NCBI GenBank assembly: GCA_043763625.1
Contig: JAYULL010000017.1
Location: 1 to 20,245, forward strand
Source of the DNA: Rubrolithibacter sp043763625
Lineage (GTDB): Bacteria > Bacteroidota > Bacteroidia > Sphingobacteriales > Sphingobacteriaceae
DNA: 20,245 nucleotides
Reading direction: 5' to 3'
Part shown: positions 6,971 to 15,095 of the stretch, one piece after another
Position numbering within the stretch: the stretch's first letter is position 1
Layout of the letters: every line of letters starts with the position of its first letter
The notes under the pieces: generated by a model
What the model was told of the DNA's origin: nothing
What the model saw: only the letters and a program-made list of their open reading frames with translations
The model's database searches: none
Made by a program: the position numbers and the translations under genes

Positions 6971-8149
6971 ATGTCGTTAGAAGATTTTTTCTCGCCTGTT
7001 GATTTAAAAAAATATACTCCGCCCGACGGGTTTTATACGAGTCAATTGGGTTCGCAGGCAGATATCTACATTGGGGAATTTCCCGATTTAGAACAACGGT
7101 TCGATATAGCTTTAATAGGTGTTTCAGAAGATCGGAATGCCCGAAGCAACAACGGCTGCGGCTTGGCCCCAAACTACATTCGCGAAAAATTTTACACACT
7201 TAATAAGGGAAATTATAATTCAAAACTTGTTGATTTAGGAAACATAAAGGCAGGTAATAAAATCTCGGATACTTATATAGCACTTAAAACTGTGGTTGCA
7301 GAATTGGTAAAGAAAAATATTTTACCGGTGATTTTGGGAGGTAGCCAAGACCTTACTTACGCTCAATATTTAGCTTATGAGGATTTGGAGCAAAAGTTGG
7401 ATTTGGTAGTGATAGATTCGCATTTCGATTTAGACGAAAGTTCTGAGGATTCGCAGGGAACAACTTCGTCCTCATATTTGAATAAAATCTTTTTGCACGA
7501 ACCAAATTACCTATTCAACTTCAGCAATATCGGCTATCAAACCTATTTCGTGAACCAAGAGAGTTTAAGGGTAATGGAGAAATTGTATTTTGATGTTCAT
7601 CGATTAGGCGATTTTTCCGGGAATATAACCGTTGCTGAACCGATCATCCGAAATGCAAATCTAATTAGCTTTGATATTTCTGCTATTCGATCAAGTGACG
7701 CTTTTGCAAATGCTAATGCCACTCCTAACGGTTTTTTCGGCCACGAGGCGTGTCAACTTGCTCGTTATGCCGGAATGAGTGATAAACTTTCGTCAATAGG
7801 TTTTTATGAGTTTAACCCGGCTTTCGACACTAATGGACAAACTGCTATGCTTGTGGCGCAAATGCTTTGGTATTTTGTAGAAGGTTTCTACAACCGAAAG
7901 AAAGACTTCCCGCTTCAGCCGAAGTCTCAATATTTAATTTACCGAGCATCGTTAAAAGATAATTCGCATGAATTAATCTTTGTGAAGAGTAAAAAGTCTG
8001 ACAGGTGGTGGATGCAGGTCCCATATCCTAGCGGAGCTTCAAGAAATGAACGATTTCATTTGGTGCCCTGCAGATATGATGATTATGAAACGGCGGTTGC
8101 CGGAGAAATGCCGGATTTATGGTGGCGCACTTACCAAAAATTGATATAA
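6971..8149 (+). CDS. Arginase/formimidoylglutamase-superfamily protein
   Basis: A 392-residue member of the arginase (ureohydrolase) superfamily, which hydrolyses guanidino or formimino groups with a binuclear manganese centre. The three landmark motifs are recognisable but altered. The usual GGDH reads GGSQD at 123-127, so a histidine ligand is replaced by Gln126. DSHFD at 149-153 keeps Asp149, His151 and Asp153. The usual SxDxDxxDP reads SFDISAIRSSDA at 233-244, keeping Asp235 but with Ser237 in place of the next aspartate. Four of six classical ligands remain. About 60 extra residues (from YLIYRASLK near 325) follow the fold. Formimidoylglutamase is the usual label for such proteins in this phylum, but the substrate is unproven. 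AAGG lies 6 bases before the ATG. Confidence 0.75.
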   Translation: MSLEDFFSPVDLKKYTPPDGFYTSQLGSQADIYIGEFPDLEQRFDIALIGVSEDRNARSNNGCGLAPNYIREKFYTLNKGNYNSKLVDLGNIKAGNKISDTYIALKTVVAELVKKNILPVILGGSQDLTYAQYLAYEDLEQKLDLVVIDSHFDLDESSEDSQGTTSSSYLNKIFLHEPNYLFNFSNIGYQTYFVNQESLRVMEKLYFDVHRLGDFSGNITVAEPIIRNANLISFDISAIRSSDAFANANATPNGFFGHEACQLARYAGMSDKLSSIGFYEFNPAFDTNGQTAMLVAQMLWYFVEGFYNRKKDFPLQPKSQYLIYRASLKDNSHELIFVKSKKSDRWWMQVPYPSGASRNERFHLVPCRYDDYETAVAGEMPDLWWRTYQKLI

Positions 8150-8173
8150 CTATTTCAAGTAAGTTTAGAAGAA

Positions 8174-9313
8174 ATGAACAGATTATTGGGCTTAATGCTT
8201 TTGGTTTTAGGAAGAACAGCACAATCACAAACCGCAAATTATACAATAAGCGGTAAATTGGGTAATTATAATGCACCTTCTAAAATATATTTTTACCGGT
8301 CGGCCGAAGGTAAAACTCAAACTGATTCTGCTGTTTTAAAGAACGGAGCTTTTGCCTTTAAAGGCACTGTTAGAGATCCTTTTAGCGGCGTTTTGATTAT
8401 GGATCATAAAGGCGTAGGGTTCAATAGTCTTAGTCAAGATCAAAACGCTGATGCATTAAATGTGTATGTCGAGAAAGCCTCGATTATTGTTCAGGGTGCT
8501 GATTCTGTCTCAAAAGCAAAAATTACAGGCTCGGCTCTGAATAATGACAATCAGAAACTGCGATTTCAGCTTAAACCGGTTCAAGATAAACTGGGTGCTT
8601 TAATTATTGAGTATAGAAATTCTCCTGATTCTAAAAAGAATTCTGAAGATTTTGTTTCAGGATTTCGAAAGAGATCGGAAGTCCTTCAAACTAAGCAAAA
8701 GGAAATCCTTAAAAATTTTGTTAAAGAAAATCCGGCAAGTTATGTAAGTCTGGATGTAATCGGAGCGATAGCCGGTCAGCAACCCGATTTTGCTGAAATA
8801 GAACCTCTATTTAATTCGCTTTCTCCGAAATTGAAACAAACGGGTGCCGGAAAAGCTTTAGCAGGGGCCCTACAAGAAGGTAAGAAAAACGCAGTAGGGT
8901 CAGTAGCGGCAGAGTTCTCGCAAAAGGATGTCAACGGCAGGATAGTAAAGCTTTCTGATTACCGCGGAAAATATCTGCTTCTTGATTTTTGGGCTTCATG
9001 GTGCGGCCCTTGTCGCCAAGAGAACCCCAATGTTGTTCGTGTTTATAATAAATACAAAGACAAGAACTTTGATATTTTAGGTGTTTCGTTAGATAGAGAG
9101 TCCGGCAAGGGAGCTTGGTTGAAGGCGATAAAAGATGACCGGCTTACGTGGACGCAAGTTTCCGATTTGAAGTTTTGGCAGAACGAAGCAGCTGTGCTTT
9201 ACGGCGTTCAAGCTATCCCCCAAAATTTCCTGCTTGATCCTCAGGGAAAAATTATAGCAAAGAATTTACGTGGTGACGACTTGGAGGTGAAGTTAGCGGA
9301 TTTGATTAAATAG
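8174..9313 (+). CDS. TlpA-like thiol-disulfide oxidoreductase with DUF4369-type N-terminus
   Basis: A 379-residue exported redox protein. A signal peptide covers about residues 1-19 (LLGLMLLVLGRTAQSQ), with an arginine near its end. The segment from about 22 to 115 (YTISGKLGN..KIYFYRSAEGKTQTDSAVLKNGAFAFKG, given in part) looks like the DUF4369 beta domain common in this phylum, followed by a helical stretch. From about 243 it is a TlpA/AhpC-type thioredoxin fold: VNGRIVKLSDYRGKYLLLDF, active site WCGPC at 276-280, and the cis-proline segment GVQAIPQNFLL. It should reduce or exchange disulfides in the periplasm. It begins 24 bases after the arginase-family gene and may be co-transcribed with it. 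Confidence 0.9.
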   Translation: MNRLLGLMLLVLGRTAQSQTANYTISGKLGNYNAPSKIYFYRSAEGKTQTDSAVLKNGAFAFKGTVRDPFSGVLIMDHKGVGFNSLSQDQNADALNVYVEKASIIVQGADSVSKAKITGSALNNDNQKLRFQLKPVQDKLGALIIEYRNSPDSKKNSEDFVSGFRKRSEVLQTKQKEILKNFVKENPASYVSLDVIGAIAGQQPDFAEIEPLFNSLSPKLKQTGAGKALAGALQEGKKNAVGSVAAEFSQKDVNGRIVKLSDYRGKYLLLDFWASWCGPCRQENPNVVRVYNKYKDKNFDILGVSLDRESGKGAWLKAIKDDRLTWTQVSDLKFWQNEAAVLYGVQAIPQNFLLDPQGKIIAKNLRGDDLEVKLADLIK

Positions 9314-9352
9314 GGGCTCTTATCTGTTGAGCGATTGATTGGCGAGGAATGG

Positions 9353-9970
9353 CTAAATGTATAATGCAACTACGATTAAAAAAGCTCCTATCGCTGATAT
9401 CGAAAATGCCGCCTTATTAAATTTCAAACCAAGAAACAATCCTGCAATAAAAATTAAAAATCCAATTTGAATAAAAGTGATGCGATCTTTAACCATTGTT
9501 TCTTTTATTGAACTATTTACTTGCGCAGAAATGTCTTTTTGAGTTTTCTCTGTTAAGATTTTTTGTTGAAGTGTTTCAATTTGGGTGTCTATCTCTTTTT
9601 CAAATTTATTCAAAACTTGTCTTTCTTCTTTCGACGCATCCGGCGCTTTTTGAGAGCTTTTTGTTGTTAATGCTTTTGGAGCTGTTAACGCAAGCGCTAT
9701 TGAATCTTTCTCAGCCTTACCGGAAGTGTCATTTGCTCTATAAATACTGTCGTAATTAGCTTCCTTTTTAGCTTTTTCTTTCAGAATGATTTTAATCTCA
9801 ATGTGCTTTATCGAGTCTTGTAGGTGAAGCGCAAAAGAGCCGGAGCTGAGGCAAAGAAATACGACAAGCAAAAATAAAGGCTTAAAATGGTTTTTTCTTG
9901 CCGGTTCAAAACAGGTCGAAACCGATGTCTGTTCTGAAATACCTTCCGTCGTAATAAATTCTTCCTGCAT
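9353..9970 (-). CDS. Hypothetical membrane protein overlapping purD
   Basis: I do not recognise this 205-residue protein. It shows a hydrophobic stretch at 32-41 ending in SGSFA (possible cleavage after Ala47), a lysine- and serine-rich middle, a likely coiled coil (about 115-150, EERQVLNKFEKEIDTQIETL), and two C-terminal membrane segments near 164-182 and 187-205. The only in-frame ATG (9970) lies 65 bases inside purD and gives an unusually long 31-residue leader before the hydrophobic core. A TTG at 9871, 35 bases after the purD stop, would start the protein inside that core with no basic residues in front, which is poor. The start is therefore unsettled. It follows purD on the same strand and is probably co-transcribed. 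Confidence 0.6.
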   Translation of the reverse strand: MQEEFITTEGISEQTSVSTCFEPARKNHFKPLFLLVVFLCLSSGSFALHLQDSIKHIEIKIILKEKAKKEANYDSIYRANDTSGKAEKDSIALALTAPKALTTKSSQKAPDASKEERQVLNKFEKEIDTQIETLQQKILTEKTQKDISAQVNSSIKETMVKDRITFIQIGFLIFIAGLFLGLKFNKAAFSISAIGAFLIVVALYI

Positions 9971-11180
9971 CGGTAACTGCTTGCTGTACTGCGTCGAACA
10001 GATTGTCTTGTAAAGAGCTTATTGCTAAAACTCTGCCTCCTGCTGTTTTAACTTCGTCGTTTTCGAGTTCGGTGCCGGCGTGAAAAACGTGGGATCCGCG
10101 AACATTTTCTATCCCGGTTATTACTTTCCCTTTCATGTAATTTCCCGGATATCCGCTTGCAACTAACATAATTGTGGCAGCAGTTTTAGGCGATATCGTT
10201 AACTCTTTCTCGGCTAGATTTTCTTGTGCTACTCCGAGCATTAAATCTGTAAAATCACTTTCTATACGTAAAAGGACGCTTTCGGTTTCAGGGTCGCCCA
10301 TGCGCACATTATACTCTATAACATACGGTTCGCCGTTATCGTTCATTAATCCGATAAAAATAAAACCTTTATAATGAATCAAGTCTTGCTTAAGCCCTCG
10401 TATAGTTGGCTTAATAACTCTTTCTTCAACTTTTTTCATAAATTCCGGCGTTGCAAACGGCACCGGTGATACTGAGCCCATTCCTCCTGTATTTAAACCG
10501 GTATCACCTTCGCCAACCCGTTTGTAATCTTTTGCCTCAGGTAAAATTTTATAAGATTTCCCGTCCGTAAGAATAAAGACAGAGAGTTCTATCCCGGTTA
10601 AAAATTCTTCGATAACTACGGTGCTGCTCGCCTCGCCGAATTTGGCGTCTTGAAGCATAGCTATTAATTCGCTTTGCGCTTCTTCTAAGGTTTGGCAAAT
10701 TAAAACCCCTTTTCCGGCAGCAAGTCCGTCGGCTTTTAATACAACAGGCATTTTATGGGTTTCCAAATACGATAATCCTTCGCTTAAAGAATTGATTGTA
10801 AACGAATGCGAAACAGCAGTAGGAATATTATGGCGTCGCATGAAAGCTTTCGAAAACGTTTTACTTCCTTCAAGCTGAGCGCCGTCTTGCTTCGGTCCGA
10901 TTACCGGAATTTTTTTTAAGTCATCGTCTGCTAAAAAATAATCATGAATTCCTTTTACCAGCGGTTCTTCCGGCCCGACAACTACCATTGATATCGCGTT
11001 AGCTAACACTAACTTTTTTATCGCATGAAAATCTGTCGTCTTAATTGCAATATTTTTTCCGTAAGCCCCTGTTCCTGCATTTCCGGGCGCAATAAAAAGC
11101 CCGGTGCAAAGTTTACTCTGAGAAATTGAGCGGGCAAAAGCGCTTTCTCTGCCACCGGAGCCAAGTAAAAGAATATTCAT
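9906..11180 (-). CDS. purD: Phosphoribosylamine–glycine ligase (GAR synthetase)
   Basis: PurD joins glycine to 5-phosphoribosylamine using ATP, the second step of purine synthesis, in the cytoplasm. The 424-residue length is normal. The N-terminal motif reads GSGGRESAFA at 7-16 (most PurD have GGREHA). GPEEPLVKG is at 69-77, the ATP-grasp segment LKADGLAAGKGV at 148-159, GDTGLNTGGMG at 225-235, and the metal-binding EYNVRMGDPETE at 289-300. The C-terminal part is complete. The ATG at 11180 is firm because the protein begins MNILLLGSGG. It is divergent from secA across about 500 bases, and its last 65 bases overlap the downstream membrane-protein frame. Confidence 0.97.
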   Translation of the reverse strand: MNILLLGSGGRESAFARSISQSKLCTGLFIAPGNAGTGAYGKNIAIKTTDFHAIKKLVLANAISMVVVGPEEPLVKGIHDYFLADDDLKKIPVIGPKQDGAQLEGSKTFSKAFMRRHNIPTAVSHSFTINSLSEGLSYLETHKMPVVLKADGLAAGKGVLICQTLEEAQSELIAMLQDAKFGEASSTVVIEEFLTGIELSVFILTDGKSYKILPEAKDYKRVGEGDTGLNTGGMGSVSPVPFATPEFMKKVEERVIKPTIRGLKQDLIHYKGFIFIGLMNDNGEPYVIEYNVRMGDPETESVLLRIESDFTDLMLGVAQENLAEKELTISPKTAATIMLVASGYPGNYMKGKVITGIENVRGSHVFHAGTELENDEVKTAGGRVLAISSLQDNLFDAVQQAVTDAGRIYYDGRYFRTDIGFDLF

Positions 11181-11184
11181 TCGG

Positions 11185-11222
11185 CAAAGATATTTTTTTA
11201 AAGGTTAACCGAGAAGGGTTAA
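11185..11222 (-). promoter_or_regulatory. Candidate purD promoter box and GGTTAA repeats
   Basis: On the minus strand TATCTTTG (11192-11185) matches TAnnTTTG exactly and ends only 4 bases before the purD ATG, which would give a leaderless or nearly leaderless mRNA. Just upstream are a palindrome GGTTAACC at 11203-11210 and a further GGTTAA at 11217-11222, so TTAACC and GGTTAA form an inverted pair with a 6-base gap. No TTG was found at the expected -33 place, so the promoter is tentative. Confidence 0.3.
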
Positions 11223-11332
11223 AGGGTAAAAGCTGCCGTGCATTTTTATTAATGGTTTTAGTGTTACTTCCAAAATTCGAAAAGGAGTTATTTGCATCCA
11301 AAGCCGGTAATTATAATTTTTGAAGCTTGCTG

Positions 11333-11362
11333 CCCCGGGGATGCCATTATTACCGGGGTTTT
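11333..11362 (+). terminator. Terminator-like hairpin between purD and secA
   Basis: CCCCGG (11333-11338) pairs with CCGGGG (11353-11358), followed directly by TTTTAAT. Read left to right this resembles a short intrinsic terminator, yet no plus-strand gene lies between purD and this point. The right arm overlaps ATTACCGG (11349-11356), which can instead pair with CCGGTAAT at 11304-11311, so the hairpin has an alternative fold. Confidence 0.4.
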
Positions 11363-11627
11363 AATGATTCGGGTAATTGCAATCTTTCTGCAGGTTTCTA
11401 CTTCTTGTAGGATTTTTGCTTGCAAATTCTATTTTGTCTGCTACCACCGATTATAAGGGATTTTAATTCCAATTCGCGTACGGGCTTGGGCCTGTGTTTA
11501 ATTGCTTAGAGATATTGGCGTGTACGGATTGTTTCTTGAAACTTGGCTCTCGGGCTGCGAGTCAAGATTTGCTACTCTAACTCTTCTAAAAATCGTACTT
11601 TAGCACGCGTTCCTATGCCAATTTGGC

Positions 11628-11656
11628 TTTGCGTTTAACATGGCGTAATAGTTGTG
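11628..11656 (+). promoter_or_regulatory. Candidate secA promoter
   Basis: TTTG at 11628-11631 is followed after 17 bases by TAGTTGTG at 11649-11656, one mismatch from the Bacteroidota TAnnTTTG -7 box. A start site near 11660 would leave about 25 bases before the secA ATG. The spacing is within the range known for this promoter type. It is a pattern match only. Confidence 0.35.
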
Positions 11657-11684
11657 TTTTAGAGGTTTTTATAATAAAATAACG

Positions 11685-14600
11685 ATGCTAACTTTCATAA
11701 GTAAACTTTTCGGAAGTAAATCCGACCGAGATATAAAACTCATACAGCCCCTTGTCGAAAGAACTATACTAGAGTACGACAAGCTGCATACAGTCAGCAA
11801 CGACGAGCTACGTCAAAAGACTTCAGATTTTAAGGAAAGAATTAAATCAGGTTTAGCCGGTATTGATAAAGAAATCAATGATCTGAAAGTCAAAGCTGAA
11901 GACGAAGAGCTTCCGATACACGAGAAAACCGAAATTTACGACGAGGTGGATAGATTAGGGAAAGATCGCGATAAGGAGCTCGAAAAGATTCTTTTGGAAA
12001 TACTTCCGGAGGCTTTTGCTGTTGTAAGAGAAACTGCCCGCCGTTTTACTGAAAATAAAATTATAGAAGTTACGGCTACCGGGTTTGACCGGGATTTAGC
12101 TGCTAAAAAAACGAACGTTATAATCAACGGCGACAAAGCTACCCATCATAACACTTGGCTTGCAGCCGGAATTGAAGTTACTTGGAATATGGTGCATTAT
12201 GATGTACAGCTTATCGGCGGTACCGTATTGCATTCAGGAAAAATTTCTGAAATGGCCACAGGTGAGGGTAAAACCCTTGTCGGTACTTTGCCGGCTTATC
12301 TTAATGCGCTTTCCGGTCAGGGCGTTCATATTGTTACGGTTAACGACTATCTAGCTCGACGTGACTCTGAATGGAATGGGCCTTTGTTCGAATTCCACGG
12401 ACTTTCCGTTGATTGTATTGACAAGCACCAACCTAATTCGGATGCTCGCAGAAAAGCGTATTTGGCGGATATTACTTTCGGTACAAACAACGAGTTTGGC
12501 TTCGATTACCTGCGTGATAACATGACCCAAACCCCGGAAAGCTTGGTGCAGCGCAAACTGCATTTTGCGATGGTGGATGAAGTAGACTCCGTGTTGGTTG
12601 ACGACGCTCGGACTCCTTTAATTATCTCCGGACCTATTCCCCGCGGAGATGAACATGAGTTCTATGATTTAAAACCTAGGATTGAACGCTTAGTAACTGC
12701 GCAGAAAAATTTTATCACCGGAGTTTTAAACGAGGCAAAAAAACAAATTTCTGCCGGAAAAAGCGGAACAGATGCAGGTGGATTAGCCTTGCTGCGTGCA
12801 CACCGAGGTTTACCGAAAAGTAAAGCGCTTATTAAGTTTTTAAGCGAAAACGGTATTAAACAAATACTTACAAAAACGGAAAATTATTACATGCAGGATC
12901 AGGGTAAAGAGATGCCTAAAGTAGATTCTGAATTATTTTTTGTTATTGACGAGAAAAATAATCAAGTGGAACTTTCTGAAAAAGGTATCGAATTGATTAC
13001 TGCTTCGGGCGAAGATCAGCACTTCTTCGTGATGCCCGATGTTGGTACCGAAATTGCCGAAATAGAAAAGTCAACTCTTCCTGCTGAGGAGAAGATAGCC
13101 AAGAAAGACGAGTTGATGCGTGATTTCTCGATAAAATCAGAACGTATTCACTCGGTGAACCAATTGCTGAAAGCTTATACATTGTTTGAGAAGGATGTGG
13201 AATACATCATTGACGAAGGCAAAGTGAAGATTGTTGATGAGCAGACCGGTCGTATTATGGAGGGCCGCCGATATTCTGACGGATTGCATCAGGCGATCGA
13301 AGCTAAAGAAAACGTAAAAGTTGAAGACGCAAGCCAAACTTATGCAACTATTACGCTTCAAAATTACTTTCGCATGTATCATAAGCTTGCCGGAATGACC
13401 GGTACTGCAACAACTGAGGCCGGAGAGTTTTGGGAGATTTATAAATTGGATGTTGTTGAAATTCCTACTAATGTTAAAACGCAGCGGAAGGATATGGAAG
13501 ATAAGGTTTATCGCACTATGCGTGAAAAGTATAATGCAGTTGCTGATGAGATCACAACCTTAACTCAAGCAGGTCGTCCCGTACTTGTGGGTACAACTTC
13601 GGTTGAAATATCAGAGCTACTGAGCCGTATGCTTAAGCTTCGCGGAATCAAGCATAATGTATTGAATGCGAAGCTACACCAAAAAGAAGCTGACATAGTT
13701 GCAGAAGCAGGTCTGTCCCGAACCGTAACCATTGCAACGAACATGGCAGGCCGCGGTACAGATATAAAATTGGGCGAAGGGGTGAAAGATTCGGGCGGAT
13801 TAGCGATCGTAGGCACAGAACGCCACGAGTCTCGGCGGGTTGACCGACAATTGCGGGGTCGTGCAGGACGTCAGGGCGACCCGGGTTCATCGCAGTTCTT
13901 TGTATCGCTTGAAGATGATTTGATGCGTTTATTCGGGTCGGAGCGCATCGCCAACATCATGGTAAGAATGGGCATTGAAGAAGGCGAAGTAATTCAGCAT
14001 TCAATGATTACCAAATCTATCGAACGTGCGCAGCGCAAGGTTGAAGAAAACAACTTCGGTATTCGTAAGCGTTTGTTGGAGTATGATGATGTGATGAATT
14101 CGCAGCGTACTGTTGTTTATTCCAAGCGTAAAAATGCCTTGTTTGGGGAACGCCTGGAAGTCGATTTAAACAACAGCATTTTTGATGTTGTTGAAGATAT
14201 TGTAAGCGAATACAAAAGCGAGGCGAACTATGAAGGTTTCCAAATGGAAATTATTCGTATTTTCTCTGTAGATCCGGAAGTTTCGGCTAAAGAGTTTACG
14301 GATACTTCGATAGCAAAATTAACAGATAAAATCTTCGGCCTTGTTTCAGGTTTTTATCATAGAAAACTCGAGGCTGTAGCGCAACAGGCTCTACCTATTC
14401 TACAACAAGTGTATCGTGAACGTGGCGAGTACATCGAGAATATTGTTGTTCCGTTTACCGATGGAATTCGGGGAATACAAGTAGCCGCTAACTTAAAGAA
14501 AGCCGTAGATACCCAAGGTCGCGAAGTATTTAAAACCTTTGAAAAAACTGTTGTTCTTTCTCTGATTGATGATGCTTGGAAAGAGCATTTACGTGAAATG

Positions 14601-14990
14601 GATGAGTTGAAGCAATCAGTGCAAAATGCTGTCTATGAGCAGAAAGACCCATTGATTGTTTATAAGATGGAGGCTTTCAGTCTGTTTAAACAAATGCTTG
14701 CAACTGTAAATAAAGAGATTGTAAGTTTCTTATTTAAAGGCGGAATACCTATTCAACAATCCGAAGAAGTTCGTGAAGCTCGCCCGCAACCAAAGCAAGA
14801 TTTGAGTAAACTAAGAGTTTCAAAACCGGAATTAGTAGGCGCAGGAGACGGATCAATGCCGATGGAAGACACGCGTGAAATTCAAAAAACTCAACCCATA
14901 CGTGTTGAGCAAAAAATAGGAAGAAACGATCCTTGCCCTTGCGGAAGCGGAAAGAAATATAAAAACTGCCACGGGGTAGGAGTAGATTAA
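11685..14990 (+). CDS. secA: Preprotein translocase ATPase SecA
   Basis: SecA is the ATPase motor that pushes unfolded preproteins through SecYEG at the inner membrane. From the ATG at 11685 it has 1101 residues, about 200 more than E. coli SecA. The start is chosen because MLTFISKLFGSKSDRDIK is the usual SecA N-terminus; an upstream in-frame TTG (11652) falls in the likely promoter. Walker A lies in MATGEGKT (190-197), the DEAD-type box is DEVD (298-301), then NMAGRGTDI and the QLRGRAGRQGDPG helicase motif. The extra length sits mainly in the preprotein-binding region after ISGPIPRG, as in other Bacteroidota. The C-terminal zinc motif is CPCGSGKKYKNCH with Cys1084, Cys1086, Cys1095 and His1096. 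Confidence 0.98.
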   Translation: MLTFISKLFGSKSDRDIKLIQPLVERTILEYDKLHTVSNDELRQKTSDFKERIKSGLAGIDKEINDLKVKAEDEELPIHEKTEIYDEVDRLGKDRDKELEKILLEILPEAFAVVRETARRFTENKIIEVTATGFDRDLAAKKTNVIINGDKATHHNTWLAAGIEVTWNMVHYDVQLIGGTVLHSGKISEMATGEGKTLVGTLPAYLNALSGQGVHIVTVNDYLARRDSEWNGPLFEFHGLSVDCIDKHQPNSDARRKAYLADITFGTNNEFGFDYLRDNMTQTPESLVQRKLHFAMVDEVDSVLVDDARTPLIISGPIPRGDEHEFYDLKPRIERLVTAQKNFITGVLNEAKKQISAGKSGTDAGGLALLRAHRGLPKSKALIKFLSENGIKQILTKTENYYMQDQGKEMPKVDSELFFVIDEKNNQVELSEKGIELITASGEDQHFFVMPDVGTEIAEIEKSTLPAEEKIAKKDELMRDFSIKSERIHSVNQLLKAYTLFEKDVEYIIDEGKVKIVDEQTGRIMEGRRYSDGLHQAIEAKENVKVEDASQTYATITLQNYFRMYHKLAGMTGTATTEAGEFWEIYKLDVVEIPTNVKTQRKDMEDKVYRTMREKYNAVADEITTLTQAGRPVLVGTTSVEISELLSRMLKLRGIKHNVLNAKLHQKEADIVAEAGLSRTVTIATNMAGRGTDIKLGEGVKDSGGLAIVGTERHESRRVDRQLRGRAGRQGDPGSSQFFVSLEDDLMRLFGSERIANIMVRMGIEEGEVIQHSMITKSIERAQRKVEENNFGIRKRLLEYDDVMNSQRTVVYSKRKNALFGERLEVDLNNSIFDVVEDIVSEYKSEANYEGFQMEIIRIFSVDPEVSAKEFTDTSIAKLTDKIFGLVSGFYHRKLEAVAQQALPILQQVYRERGEYIENIVVPFTDGIRGIQVAANLKKAVDTQGREVFKTFEKTVVLSLIDDAWKEHLREMDELKQSVQNAVYEQKDPLIVYKMEAFSLFKQMLATVNKEIVSFLFKGGIPIQQSEEVREARPQPKQDLSKLRVSKPELVGAGDGSMPMEDTREIQKTQPIRVEQKIGRNDPCPCGSGKKYKNCHGVGVD

Positions 14991-15000
14991 ATCAACATTT

Positions 15001-15030
15001 GTGATATGCAGTTCATTAACTGCATATCAC
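15001..15030. repeat. Perfect 13-bp inverted repeat after secA
   Basis: GTGATATGCAGTT (15001-15013) and AACTGCATATCAC (15018-15030) are exact reverse complements around a CATT loop, starting 10 bases after the secA stop. No T-run follows (GGATTTGTAG), so it is not a classical intrinsic terminator. It could be a transcript-end stabiliser, a processing site or a protein-binding palindrome between secA and the amidohydrolase gene. Confidence 0.75.
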
Positions 15031-15095
15031 GGATTTGTAGTTATCCAAATGGGATACTAACGATTCGACGCTATCGACTCTTTTTAATTCAGACC

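Larger units (their letters stand above)
11181..11684. other. Non-coding region between divergent purD and secA
   Basis: About 504 bases with no convincing protein gene on either strand. It holds the purD promoter candidate at its left edge, a set of competing inverted repeats with a terminator-like hairpin at 11294-11362, a short ACGGGC/GCCTGT hairpin around 11485-11500, an 8-bp hairpin (CTTGGCTC 11542-11549 with GAGTCAAG 11559-11566, one G-U pair), a small palindrome GCCAATTTGGC at 11617-11627, and a secA promoter candidate at 11628-11656. It does not resemble a tRNA or a riboswitch class that I know. Confidence 0.5.

Noticed and set aside
11126..11323. 65-codon plus-strand frame across the purD start
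   Set aside because: It is largely antisense to purD and shows no protein-like features; a short open frame by chance.
11652..11684. Upstream in-frame TTG start for secA
   Set aside because: It adds 11 residues before the conserved MLTFISKLFG start and lies in the candidate -7 box; the ATG at 11685 is the better start.
15006..15095. Upstream in-frame ATG for the M20 amidohydrolase
   Set aside because: The added 30 residues are encoded partly by the perfect hairpin at 15001-15030 and do not look like the family N-terminus.
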